The notes below the pieces were generated by a model. That model searched no databases. It was not told the origin of the DNA and saw only the letters and a program-made list of their open reading frames with translations. 64,000 nt of DNA, taken from assembly GCA_018105865.1 (NCBI GenBank), contig CM030868.1, forward strand, positions 1,214,861 to 1,278,860. Direction: 5' to 3'. Numbering within the stretch: position 1 is the stretch's first letter; each line of letters begins with the position of its first letter. The DNA comes from Metaphire vulgaris. Taxonomy: Eukaryota; Annelida; Clitellata; Crassiclitellata; Megascolecidae. Positions 11,954-23,993 of the stretch are shown here, piece by piece. The translations under genes and the position numbers were made by a program.

Positions 11954-12857
11954 TATATAACTATGAACAAAGCAGCGATACACAAAACAGAGCCTATTAC
12001 GCAGTACGATAGTTTGGTATTCAAGTAAAGATACATTACATAGACTTCCTGGTCAACATCATGTCTTGAAAATTGTAACGCATCTTACATTAACTACAGC
12101 AAAGTTTGTCCAGTTAGGGAAATAAATTGCTTAGCAGTGGAAGTAAATATGGCTTTTTTAAACAACTCATTGTGCACAAGTTTTGTCATGGCTGTGCATA
12201 TTAACTTGCTTTCCCTATGCAACACAGGGCTGTGATAACAGGCTAAAACTATATCAATGAATTCTTTAATGGATTACAACCATCCAAATACAGTCTAACC
12301 CATATTTACTTAAGATTCAGCAATCCTATTACATTAATCAAACATATACAGTCAAACAATTACTTTCTGTAATCTTTCAAAGTTCTGAAATCCATGTAAG
12401 TAACATTTCATCAGTAGTCAAACTATGAATACAAAATTAGAAATAAACTATAGACAGAAGCTGCTACGAAAAAGAACATAACCATTAAAAAAACCATACA
12501 ACATCTAAACTGACATCGCAGAAACACTGTCATTTTGAAATTAATTCAATTAAACCAAACAGCAATTTCTGATAATTAAGCTTTGTACAAAAATTCACCG
12601 ATACGTAAAACGGAAAAAAGTGCAATTTTTTTTTTACAGAGAAGCAGTACACAGCAGATTCGTACAAAGAAGAGAAATCAGGTAAAGCAGTTTCGAGAGA
12701 AAGTTGAACATTTTCAGTGCAACACAGAAAACTATTCCACGTGGAATAGAAGACTGCAAGTACATTGAAAAACAGCTACCAATAGATACCAGTTAAATTC
12801 TGTATAAAGTCTACACAGTATTATCATCATCACTATCACACGGCTAGGACTTACAAC

Positions 12858-12930
12858 CATCAATCAATCAACTTCTATGGCACCACTATCATAATGCCTG
12901 AATTAGAGCCAAGTCAAGCTGGGAAGAACA
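12858..12930 (-). repeat. SINE-like repeat, family A
   Basis: CAATCAATCAACTTCTATGG, then CACCACTATCATAATGCCTG and AGCCAAGTCAAGC. Confidence 0.65.
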
Positions 12931-13157
12931 GTCGGATCAGCATATAATTACGCAGCACAAGCACGCTGTGAAGACAGAACCAGTGCAAGATGGGGTAAAC
13001 AATTTGAGAAATATAAATGACAAAATCAGAGAAAAACTTTACAGAAATTCAGGGACAAAAGGCAACAACTAATCACATTTAAAAACTAACCAACGTTGTC
13101 AGACAGAAAACAGCAAAAGTCTAGTTATTAGGAAGAGGATCAGGTCAATTACCGGTA

Positions 13158-13307
13158 AGGGTCCATCCATATAGTACGTACACAATGAGGGGGTCAGGGT
13201 CGGAAGGGGAGTTGGATTTTGGAGATTTGTCCTATGTACGCTGTGTGAAATGGGGGAGGGGTGAAAATATGACTTTTTTTGCTTTACGTACTATATGGAT
13301 GAACCCT
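13158..13307. mobile_element. MITE family C, copy 1
   Basis: About 150 bp with inverted ends CCATCCATATAGTACGTA and TACGTACTATATGGATG. The centre is G-rich (GGGGGAGGGGTG). Related copies at 22459, 34733 and 40640. Confidence 0.85.
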
Positions 13308-13341
13308 AAACCATTAACTTCCAAAGCATTGTTATGATAAA

Positions 13342-13397
13342 TTGCTGGACATCAGTCAATGTAAAGACACTGCTGGACATCAGTCAATGTAAAAACA
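13342..13397. repeat. 27-28-bp direct duplication
   Basis: Two adjacent copies of a unit containing GCTGGACATCAGTCAATGTA. Confidence 0.85.
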
Positions 13398-13987
13398 TGA
13401 ATGTGCAATAATTACTCTACAGTAAAACTCTACTATAGCAGCACAACATATCACACATCATTTAAATAATGAAATGTTGGGACTGTTTGATGAACTGAGA
13501 CTTTAGAATTCAACCCAAACTGATATTTTGAAAGATAAAACAAAGAAGACTTCAACAGATTCTGATATGAAAGACTGTGTGTGCATGTGTGTGTGTGACT
13601 TTAAGGTCTCAATATACAAAAAATTACTCATAAAATACAACTACAGTATTTAGCCAAACATTGCAAATTGGTCTAAAAATCAACAGTAGTCAAGTCTTTG
13701 TTTATCTGCTGCCTTATTAATTATATCCATAGACAGTGTTGCAAAGTATTTAAACACTAAAGTATCTTAATAGTATTTAAACACCAAATTATTAAGTATC
13801 TTAAAAAGTATTCAAAATACTCACCCAGATAATGATTATTAAATAATTTTTAAATACTTCATAACCATATTTAGTACTTGGTGGTTTCTAAATACTTGAG
13901 TCCATCATTGACACCAAATGATGGAATTTAATGGTTTAGATTTTGTAGAAAACTTGTAAAAAGTACTGAAAACTTAACATCCTTAGC

Positions 13988-14066
13988 TTAACCCCTTAAC
14001 TGGGGATCTGGATATATCCGTCCAGTTTACATTGAGTTACAGTTAAATACACGGTTAAGGGGTTAA
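13988..14066. mobile_element. piggyBac-like MITE, copy 3 (inverted)
   Basis: TTAACCCCTTAACTGGGGAT at the left and CGGTTAAGGGGTTAA at the right. The interior is the reverse complement of copies at 2400 and 7721. Confidence 0.85.
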
Positions 14067-14381
14067 ATTTAATCAATACCTCATTCACATTAATTTACAT
14101 AACAGTCCAGTACAGCATATGATGAACTACTAAGCCGGAATGCAGCTACGTTGGAACACAAGTAGTAAGGTATTGACAAAATAGTTGAAAAAGTATTTGA
14201 ACATATTTTGCGATATTTTAAATACTGGTGGGGGTATTTGGTAGTTAAATACAATTTAAATACTAAAAACCTTAAGTATTTTAGAAGTATCTAAACACTT
14301 TGATCTGAGTATCTGTGAAAACAAACGACCACTAATGACCTGAACCATAGTAAACGATGAAGGATACTGAACGGACATAAT

Positions 14382-14549
14382 CAGGGCTATTTCTAGGATC
14401 ATCAATTTGGGGGTTGTCGGTAAATTCTGGGGGTTCCCTGCCAAAAAAGTCTGACAAGCAAATAAAGGTCATCCCATAGCTGAGAATGGGGGTGTCGGTC
14501 TCAAATTGGAGGGGTGTTGGGGATGCTAGGGGGTGTAAAAATATCCCTG
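14382..14549. mobile_element. Family F element, complete copy
   Basis: 168 bp, from CAGGGCTATTTCTAGGATCA to GGGTGTAAAAATATCCCTG. Short imperfect inverted ends (CAGGG/CCCTG) and a G-rich interior with CAAATTGGAGGGGTGTTGG. Other copies at 38059, 46991 and 58915, and fragments at 2888 and 39159. Confidence 0.7.
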
Positions 14550-14961
14550 GACATAACACATCGGTAAGCTGATCCGACGTATTATAAATGAACTGTGGTC
14601 CGTTTGAAATTCGCATCCCTAAAAGCAGCGTCAACTGCACAATACAATAAATGCCGCGTTATAAGACTTATACAGCATCCACTTGCATCTGAAGGCTTGC
14701 AAAAAACAAATATATTGAAAACAAATATAGCCTGGTAGGAATATACATATTCCATGCATCTGCACTGCATCATACTGTACATGCCGGTTCACAGCATAGA
14801 CAGGTGCAGTGCACATTTTTAATGAATATGCAGCACATACGGTAGATTTTCAAATGACAACTGCAGAATGAAATAAAATCTCCAAAGAAACCAATTTCCA
14901 AATGTAAATACTGCTTTGTTCAAGCGGAATTTTGAAATGCCATGTCAAAATTACTTTCACT

Positions 14962-14965
<4 letters not shown>

Positions 14966-15048
<83 letters not shown>
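14966..15048. repeat. (CT)n(TA)n compound microsatellite
   Basis: About 18 CT units directly joined to about 23 TA units. The same CT-to-TA joint occurs at 57211-57277. Confidence 0.95.
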
Positions 15049-15049
<1 letters not shown>

Positions 15050-15446
15050 ATAAAAAATGCCATAAGAATCTGGTCTTCCTGCCACTACATTACATCTGGA
15101 ATGATTCATGATATGTAAATTATGTATGATTTCATTTTTACTAAATCGCCAACAATAGCGATTGAATTCTCTTAGTCATTGCAAACAATACTTTTCTCAG
15201 TATAAGTTGGAGATGGAGTGAACTTCAGGTGTTCTATACAAAACATCAATTATGTCATGTGGATTGTATGGATCTGATGGCACAAATTTACAGACAATCC
15301 GATTATTGAAGTATCATTTGAAAATCAATTTAGACTCGCGTGTGCCAAGAATTGCTAGAAACATGTAAAAATCCCAGCATAAAATAATGAAAACAGGAAG
15401 CAGTCCAACTAGATATTGAAAACCGATGCCCCCTCAACGACCGAAT

Positions 15447-16412
15447 TCATTTGCTAGACGTGGCCGTAGCATTCCTCTGCTTCAGCATCGTCCAATCAAA
15501 GATGTAGTCATAGCTGTAGTTGAGAGTGCGAAATAATATGCGATACAGCTGACGAATGTACATGTAGTCGGGCGCCTCGTCGAATCGCAGACCGCGACAG
15601 TAGTTGAGATACATCGCGAATTCTGCCGGGTAGCCCTTACAGAGCACCTCGATTGGCGTCGACATCTTCTTCTCGCTGATCTTTTCGTACTTCTGTTTCT
15701 TTGTCGCAGCCTTGAGGTTCTGCCACGGGAGCACGCCGCGGTTGAAGTACATGAGCACGTAACCGAGCGACTCCATGTCGTCCCGGCGGCTCTGCTCGAT
15801 GCCGAGGTGGGCGTTGATGCTCGCATAGCGGGCGGTGCCTGTCAGGTTCTTGTCCTCGCGGTACGGTATGTGGACCCGCGTCGACGAGTCGCGGTACTTC
15901 TTCGCAAGACCGAAGTCGATGACGTACAGCTTGTTGCAGTGTCGACCGATGCCCATGATGAAGTTGTCCGGCTTGACGTCGCGGTGTATGAAGTTCTTCG
16001 AGTGGAGGTATTCGATGCGTCCTATCATCTGATCGGCCAACATCAGTACGGTCTTCATGGTGAACCTCCTGGAGCAGAAGTTGAAGAGGTCCTCGAGGCT
16101 CGGCCCCAGAAGCTCCATGACGAGGACGTTGTGGTCCAGGGCCTGGCCGAACCAGCGGACGTGCGGGATCCCCACCCCACCCTGCAGGATCTTGTACAGC
16201 TTGCTCTCGTAGAGCAGCTGTGGATGCCTGGCCTTGGTCGACTCCATTTTGACGGCCACCTCTTCGCCGTTGGCAGTGTTGATGCCGAGGTAGATGTCGC
16301 CGAACGACCCGCACCCGATCTTCCGGATCAGGCGGTACTGAGCTTTCGCCGGGTCCCCGACGAGGACTTCCGCCTTGGCTCCCGTCCGCGAATCGCTCTT
16401 CGTCAAGTCCAT
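15447..16412 (-). CDS. CSNK1A1-like: Casein kinase I alpha-like Ser/Thr kinase, intronless
   Basis: A 321-aa kinase in one uninterrupted reading frame. It starts at the first ATG ([13 protein letters not shown]); the upstream codons in frame lack an ATG. Features seen: glycine loop [12 protein letters not shown], the VAIK-type lysine in EEVAVKMES, catalytic loop [21 protein letters not shown], and the CK1-family [21 protein letters not shown] region, which replaces the usual APE. The C-terminus stops soon after the kinase domain ([17 protein letters not shown]), without a long tail. CK1 alpha phosphorylates primed or acidic serines, for example beta-catenin in Wnt signalling. All multi-exon neighbours contrast with this single exon, so a retrogene is likely, but the open frame suggests function. 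It is divergent from CTNNBL1 across 743 bp. GC content is much higher than in flanking DNA. Confidence 0.95.
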   Translation of the reverse strand: MDLTKSDSRTGAKAEVLVGDPAKAQYRLIRKIGCGSFGDIYLGINTANGEEVAVKMESTKARHPQLLYESKLYKILQGGVGIPHVRWFGQALDHNVLVMELLGPSLEDLFNFCSRRFTMKTVLMLADQMIGRIEYLHSKNFIHRDVKPDNFIMGIGRHCNKLYVIDFGLAKKYRDSSTRVHIPYREDKNLTGTARYASINAHLGIEQSRRDDMESLGYVLMYFNRGVLPWQNLKAATKKQKYEKISEKKMSTPIEVLCKGYPAEFAMYLNYCRGLRFDEAPDYMYIRQLYRILFRTLNYSYDYIFDWTMLKQRNATATSSK

Positions 16413-17155
16413 CTTCGTTCTCTTGTTCTCAGAAAAAAACAGCAAACACGGTTGCTATGGCCTCCGTATAATGCCTAGCTCAAATCTATCATTAGATGGC
16501 CCAATACACCGGATTAAAGTCTTGCAATAATCGCCCAACCTGACAACCGTGTCAACACGTCGATCGCTAACCTTGTGGAAGTTGTGATTATGATAGGTTA
16601 TCGCATCACCAGCTAGTGCTGAACATGTGCCTTCTTGTGCTTTTATGCATAGCTGGTCTAAAAGTCTAATTCATTCAAGTCTATTCATATGTAATGGCAC
16701 TAATTTAGAACTCATAATTTTGCAGAAAATGCAGCATAATAATTAAATAAATTCTGAGTCACAATTTCCTTCACCTCTTGCAACATCTCCTCAAGTTTTT
16801 ATTTCTAGACTCAAGGCGTTTCTCTTTTTTAAAATCATTTTATCCACAGCTGTAACGTCCCAACCGCAATGACTTTAGATTAAATGACCCGACATAAATC
16901 ACCACCACCTTTGACCATAGCTACTTCATACTAAGATTAGGCGAATAGGAATACGGAGCTACTCCGGCACTGCTGTGAAAGCGCTGTGGAAATTGACGAG
17001 ATTTTGCTTACTTATTTACTTATTCACTCAAATTCTCATGCACACAAAATATGCGCCACAACAATTGGCTGCCATCTTTATGTGCTTATAATTTTATGTT
17101 TTTTCTTCATTTTGAGGATTCTACTAAACTAATTTCAAGTATTTGCTTATGAAAA
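16413..17155. promoter_or_regulatory. Putative divergent promoter region (CK1-like / CTNNBL1)
   Basis: 743 bp separates the two start codons, which face away from each other. No clear TATA box was assigned and no CpG-rich core is evident. A SINE-like 3' end lies at 16975-17030. The promoter role rests on gene orientation only. Confidence 0.35.
16975..17030 (+). repeat. SINE-like 3' end, family B, (CTTA)n tail
   Basis: AAAGCGCTGTGGAAATTGAC, then GAGATTTTGCTTACTTATTT. The same GCGCTATATAAAT...GAGATTTTACTTAC end recurs at 17222, 30893 and 55085. Confidence 0.6.
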
Positions 17156-20100
17156 ATGGACGTTGGAGAGCTTTTATCATTTCAGGTTTCGTGTTATGTT
17201 TTGTGTTGATGCTTAAGCCGTTTGCACAATGGGCTCTTTCCGAGACTACGATATAAAGGCGCTATATAAATTTGCGTGATTTTACTTGCCTGAATAATCT
17301 GTATGGAACAGGTAGACGTGTTTGCTGTATTATATCAGCTATGCAGCAATGATTATGAGTTAGTTTATGGATAGAATTTCGGAATAGGCGAACTATACGT
17401 AAACAATAGTCAGTGTTAGGGTTAGCTTTGTTTGTGGCTGTCCATTAATTATGTCAACAATTGTTGACGTCAACTTCTCTTGACCCCTCCCCCCGTCAAC
17501 AACTGTCAAACTTTTTCAAACCCCTCCCTAAATTGTTGACGTAATTAATGGACAGCCCCTTTGCTATCCCTAGCCCTATCGCACGTTTGGTTCTCCTATT
17601 CAGAAATTCTATTTTTGATCATTTTTGTAATATTCTGTCTATGTATATTATTTGTGTTTTTAATTTTTTGGCCCTGTTAGCCAGAGAAGCCGGTGCTCAG
17701 TACTGGAGGAGGAGGAGGTGGTGGTGGAGTTAAACGAAAGCGTCGTTTAGATGATGATCTACCTCCCAAGATTGACGAATCAAAGAAGGAAAAAAGACAG
17801 AATGTGATCAAAGATGAACAGGAAAACATTGCCAGGCTTCTGGAGGAAGAGCCTGAAGTAAGAATCTAGGATACATTTCCCAGCTGGGTCTGTTCCGCAC
17901 CACGTATTTTGGCAATCAGAGTAAATAATCAGTCCTACTATATACAGATAATACAGTAGTTCCTCATGATCTGAGTTTGACTGTTTAGTAAGATCTTTTT
18001 TAGCACATGATAATGAATTGGTATTCATTGACCTTGATTAATCTTCCTTGACCTAGATTAATATTGACCTAGATCAGAGTAAACAACGACTTTAATTCTA
18101 TCCTAGACTTCAGATAACTCATGGCAGAAGATATCTTTTGCTTGACCCCTCCTGGGAACATTATGTGGCTTATGGGGTGGTGCCAGTGAAGCTGCTTCTA
18201 CAATTTGAATGTTGTTCAAATTAAATGTTGTCACTGCCCTTTAAGTCACATTTTGTGTTATTTTCAGTCATTTATCGAACTGCATTGTTTCTGATGGCTG
18301 CAATTTCTACGTTGAAATTTTTTAGTTATTTTATCGAATAAAACATTTTTAGGTGGACGCTTTGGACGAAATGTCACTGAAGCGGCTCCTTCTGCAGTTT
18401 GAGAAGCGGGTTTATCGCAATCAGGAGATGAGAATAAAATTCCCAGATTTGCCAGAAAAGTTAGTTTAATTTTATTGTGAAGGGTTCTTGACAGGCATTT
18501 CTATCTATCGAATGTCAGAATGTGAAGTTTGGTTAATGGTTTGAACTGAGGTTAATTAAAAATTGTACCGTGTGTGGATTGGCCAAATGGAATTTTGCCG
18601 AGTTAAAATAGATCACACTTGGTTTCTGCGTTCTCCGTTTGTTATTCGGTTCTGCAGTTTTGTGTTTTAATGATCTGCGAAATGTTGTTTAGATTCTTGG
18701 AATCAGAGGTTGATCTAAATGAGGCAATCATGGAGCTGCACATTGTCGCAACAGCCCCGGAACTCTATCACATTCTTGTTGAGTTGAATTCTGTGCAGAC
18801 AATGTTGCAACTTCTAAACCACGAGAATACAGGTATCCAGTTTAACGTGCTTCTATTTCTTTTGAAGTTTTTATGGTTCTTCAAGACTTAGGATTCTTCC
18901 ATTGGTTATTCAGGACTTGGCTTGTTGATCAGCCAAACAATGCATATTGGTATTGGTGCAGGGGCAGGCATATTCCTGCCATCTGGATTTGGAGGAAGGG
19001 GTAGAATAAATTTTAAAAGTATACCCCATATATATATATATGTTAAAACTCTAGTGATGGCCTTTTTTGCTTGTCAGAACGTTAAAGAAAGCACAGAACC
19101 ACAAAACATTGGGGGGGATAAATGACACTGTGTACCCCTTCACTAATTATTGGGTGTGACCGTCCCCCGCAGTCCCCCTCGTGATCTACGCTCATGTATT
19201 GGTGTCACACGAACAAGCAAAACACTTTGTGCGACCTACAGCCTGCCGTTAGTCTATTTGAGTCGCTGTTGGTCTATGTTGTTAGTCTATGCTGTTAGTC
19301 TATGCTTGCAAACTGAACTGACCCCGTGTTTGTAGACATTTCCATTGCTGTTGTTGATCTACTGGAAGAGATGACAGATATCGAGGCTTTAAATGAGAAC
19401 GAGGACGACGCGGCCATTCTTCTTGATGCACTCGTGAGTGCATTCCTTATTGTTGGTGTCACTCTTATTGTTAAGCTTGTCACTCTTATTGTTAAGCTCA
19501 TCATTTTTATTGTTGAAGTTGTCGTATGATTATTATTATTATTATTATTATTATTATCTGCGACAATTTATATAGCGCAGTAACATAACTGGAGCTAAAG
19601 TCAAGAGCGCTTTACAAATTGTCATTGTTGTTTAAATTTCACATAGTCAAAGTGACTTATGGTTTTATCTTTCATGTTTTTTCGTAACTATCATCATCAT
19701 CATCATTGTCGTTGTTGTTGTTGTTGTTGTTGTTGCTGCTGTGTCTTTGAATTAAAGTTTTCCATAATTAAAAGTCATCATTAGTCTCTATTTCAATCCT
19801 CTGCATGCTTCAGTCTTTGTCATCCGAGTTAAGCTCTGTCGGCCTCGGTTAGTACATTGACAGGTGACCGCCAAGTAGTGTTCTTCCATTAACCCCTATC
19901 TGCCATATGCCGTGTTTATATGATGTACTTATGGTTTGATAAATTAACCCTCTGATGTCAGACATAAACAGCTTGATGCAGATTGCAGAGCATTGATAAT
20001 TAATTATTCTGCTTTGTATGTGTACTTGTCGTGTTTGTATTTTTCTCTTACGAGTAAAATACGACCAAATGTGTTTTATTGTGCAGTTGAACGCGCAAGT

Positions 20101-20433
20101 GATGGCCTTGTTGGTCCAGAACCTCGATCGCCTCGATGAATCAATTAAGGAAGAGGCGGACTGTGTACACAACTCGCTCGGTATATACCTCGTGCGCTCC
20201 ACGACTTCAAACATTTGAGGCTGAAGATAAAATACAAATTTTTATTAAAATACAAATTTTTATTATTCTAGATCTGACATATGAATTGGAAGCCGTTATT
20301 TTTGGCTAGTGCCCAGCAATTTTCTACTGTCCCCCCAAATTGTTGTGCCATAGTCCATTTTTGATGAGTTACCATATTGACCATATTATTATTATTATTG
20401 GTAGCAGTAGCAGTAATAGCAGGCAGTAGTAGT

Positions 20434-20490
<57 letters not shown>

Positions 20491-23400
20491 TTTATTGTCA
20501 TAAGCCATTTTTTAGTAGAAAGCCTTGTAACCAGGCACCTTAGCTATTTCTTTTGCCTGCATTGTTGATCTTACGGTAATGTGTAATTGAATGCATTGAA
20601 GTTTAGTGCTGAAAGGGTTATTTACATCGTGATTTTAATTTGTTTAGCGATCCTAGAGAATATGATCGAACTGCGGCCGGAGGTTTGCATCGATGCAGCT
20701 CAGCAGGGTTTCCTCCAGTGGATTCTTAAGCGGATCAAGGTGTCCGTTTTGTTCCACAATTTGTTGAATCCGATAATCTTGTTTTAATGTATTTTTTCAG
20801 ACCTGTAAAGTAATATGAAATTTGTATAGCGCCTCTTGTATTTCTACTCAGAAGTGCTACCAGTTTTGGAGTCACATGGCAGGGGCGTAGCAACGTGGGG
20901 TATATCGGTATATATGCCCCCTCCCAAAATCAGTCTACCTTGAAGTTTTCTATGTGGTTTATATGTGTTTATACGTGATTTATATGGTTTGTGTGGTTTA
21001 TAGTTAACATTTATACCCCCTCTCCCTCAATATTTGTACCCCCTCGAAATCAAATTCCTGGCTACGCCCTTGTCACTTGGTAAAATAATGAGACTTTAAA
21101 TCTATTGTGTGAAGCATTATATCACAAGGTGGCACTTCCTAAGAAATTTCACTGTTGGGTCAATCAGTGTTGCCCAAGAAATGTACAATTGTAGTTTTCT
21201 TTGTTGAATAAGTTGTTTGCAGTCGTGTTTTATTTGCTTTATAGGCAAAAATTCCTTTTGACAACAATCGATTATATTGCAGTGAACTGTTGTCAATTCT
21301 TATTCAGACGCACGAAGGTTTGCCAGTTGTCACTAGTTATGTATTTATAACAGGATATTTGTATAGCACCTCTACTGAAGATTTGTCAGTTAACAGAAAT
21401 TTGATATTGGCAGATTTGAGCGTGTTCTAGTTTGTATTACTCGATATATTCTGTTATAGTTTTAGCGAGAATGTTTGAAATGATTTTTCTTTGTCTTTGT
21501 TTTTTGTAGAAAATCGTGATCGATTTGGAGAGCTCGATGGGATCGACGTTATTCTGCAGCAGCTTTCAGTGAGAAAATCCGAAATATTTTATCGTAAAAA
21601 TTGCGTCATCGACCGTTTTTAGCTTGGACATATGTGTTTAGATTTATACCAATATGCAGTAATTGTAGTGTGGGGTGCTTCTGAATGATTTTTCAGAAGT
21701 GGTGCTACAGAAATATTCAGTGCTAGGTTAGGACAAAATGTCACGGATAAAATGTCACGGGGTCTAAATGTAACCCTAAGCCCAACTCGTGACGTTTTGT
21801 CCGCGACATTTTGTCCTCGGACATTTTGTCCAGCCACAAAATATTCTGTTGCATGACATTATATAGTGGTGTTTTTACTCTGTATAGAAGTCTTAACCTC
21901 TTAACTGTGTATTTAACTGTAACTCAATGTAAAATGGACGGATATATCCGAGATCCCCAGTTAAGAGGTTAATGTTCCAAACGTAAGCACTTGTATTATT
22001 TACTATTTTTCGTAATTATAATGATTTAACTTGTTACCAGTAATTAAATTAGTGATTTTAAAGATTTTATTATTTTAAAAAATATGTTTAGATGTACAAG
22101 CGACGTGACCCGGTGACTCCGGAGGAGATTGAGATGGTTGAAAATCTGTTCGACTCGCTGTGTTCGGCGTTGATGCATCCTTCGAACAGAGGGCGCTTTC
22201 TGCGCGGTGAAGGTCTCCAGCTGATGAACCTTATGCTCAGGTTGGCGCCGTTTGCCGCTGCTCTTTATTGATTTCGTCTTAGCCCTGCACTTTTATTGCA
22301 CTATTTTTTTAATGCGCAAAGGTGCCGGTTAAGGGTATCTAAAATCCAAATTGATTTTTGAGGGAATGGACCGGTGCAGGGGATGTTGGTTAGGGTGCTG
22401 GCCAGCCAGACCAGTGATGGAAGAAAAAGAAATAGAAAAAAGCTGTTTTAATACAGTTAGGGTGCATCCATATAGTACGTACGCACTGAGAGGGAGGGGT
22501 TGGATTTAGGAGATTGTGCCTATGTATGATGTGAAAAGGGGGTGAGAGGGGTGTTGAAAATATGCCTTTATTTTGCGTACGTACTATATGGATGAGCCCT
22601 TAATTGGAAGACTATGGGAAAGGTTCACAATTTTTGTTGCCAATTTGGCACTTTTTTTCAAGGATAACAACCATGTTTATTTATTGTGCTAATCAGATAC
22701 AGGAATCAATTATTTTTATGAATCCTTTTATAACAGTACAAAGTTTTTTATCCATTGTATTTACATACACGTGTTCATAGTTTCTTAGATGTCTGTATTA
22801 CAATTATTAAGGGCTCCGTTTAACCGAACCGGAGTTCTTGGTCGTTAGTTTAGCTTGAGGCTTAGAGGATTTGTTTAATTGTTTAGAGAGAAGAAGATGG
22901 CAAGATCGAGCGCGCTCAAAGTTCTGAATCACTCGATGAATGGATCGGAAGGAGTCGACAACTGCAACAAGTTCGTCGAGATCCTCGGGTTGAGTTGCAT
23001 ATTTCCTCTTTTCATGAAGACTCCAAAGGCGCACAAGAAGGCCGGGCCCAGCAAACAGGAACTCGAAGGTCAGATCGGTCAATAGATTTTCAGTTCAATT
23101 TTGTCTGGTAACAACTGATCTATGGTTTGGAAGAGGGGACCATAGAATCAGCAGAGGACAAAGTACCTATAGATACTGGGGACAAGGGCATTGTTTCAAT
23201 TATGTTATATTTACAGTTATTATTTATTTTATTTATCTATGCTTTATTATTGTTTGTAATCTGTCAACCGTCAGGTCTTCGTCCTCCAGCTGTGTCCAGC
23301 TATCGACTTCTCCGTGACATCTCTCCAAAGTTCTCTGTCCTTTACTATTCATTCCAAGGTCATTCGGTGTCTTCCGTCAGCTTTTCCGTTGAGATTCAGC

Positions 23401-23906
23401 CCTGCCATGTGCAGATCCTCTTCCAGTCCGTCCACCCATCGTCTTTTCGGTCTTCCTTTAGATCTTCTCCCCTCTGGCCTGTAGTTGAAAATTCTGTCGG
23501 CCGTGGTAGCTAGATGATCGTGTTTCTTTCTCATTTGATATTTTGCATTGACAGAGCACATCGTGTCGATAATATCTTCACTTGTGAAGAACTGCGATGG
23601 AACGCAGCGCCAGAGACTTCTGAACAAATTTATCGAAAACGACCACGAGAAGGTCGACCGTCTCATGGAGCTGCACTTCAAGTACCTCGGCAAAGTTCAC
23701 GCTGCCGACGATAAGGTCGAAGCCCTAAAGCGAGTGAGTTAGCGGCTATGTTCCCTCAAAGCTGTGCTGTGCTGCCGCGCGGTAGTTTTAAACCTGTCGT
23801 TTTAACCCTTACATGGAAAGAACCAAGTATACTTGGCTCCATTGAATGTAGATCCAGAGTATGTGGCAGTTTAAAGGTTGGGCCCCCACTTAGACCAGCA
23901 CAAGCA

Positions 23907-23993
<87 letters not shown>

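Larger units (their letters stand above)
10532..15446. other. Gene-free interval, repeats only
   Basis: No exon or RNA gene recognised between Munc18 (start at 10531) and the casein kinase gene (end at 15447). It contains two mariner/unknown MITEs (11875, 13158), a piggyBac-like MITE (13988), a family F element (14382), a SINE-like copy (12858), a 27-bp duplication (13342-13397) and a (CT)n(TA)n tract (14966-15048). Part next to 10531 must hold the Munc18 promoter and any 5' UTR exon. Confidence 0.6.

Noticed and set aside
15637..16314. 225-aa and 223-aa alternative frames over the casein kinase gene
   Set aside because: Arg/His-rich or antisense shadow frames of a GC-rich coding exon; the kinase frame carries every family motif.
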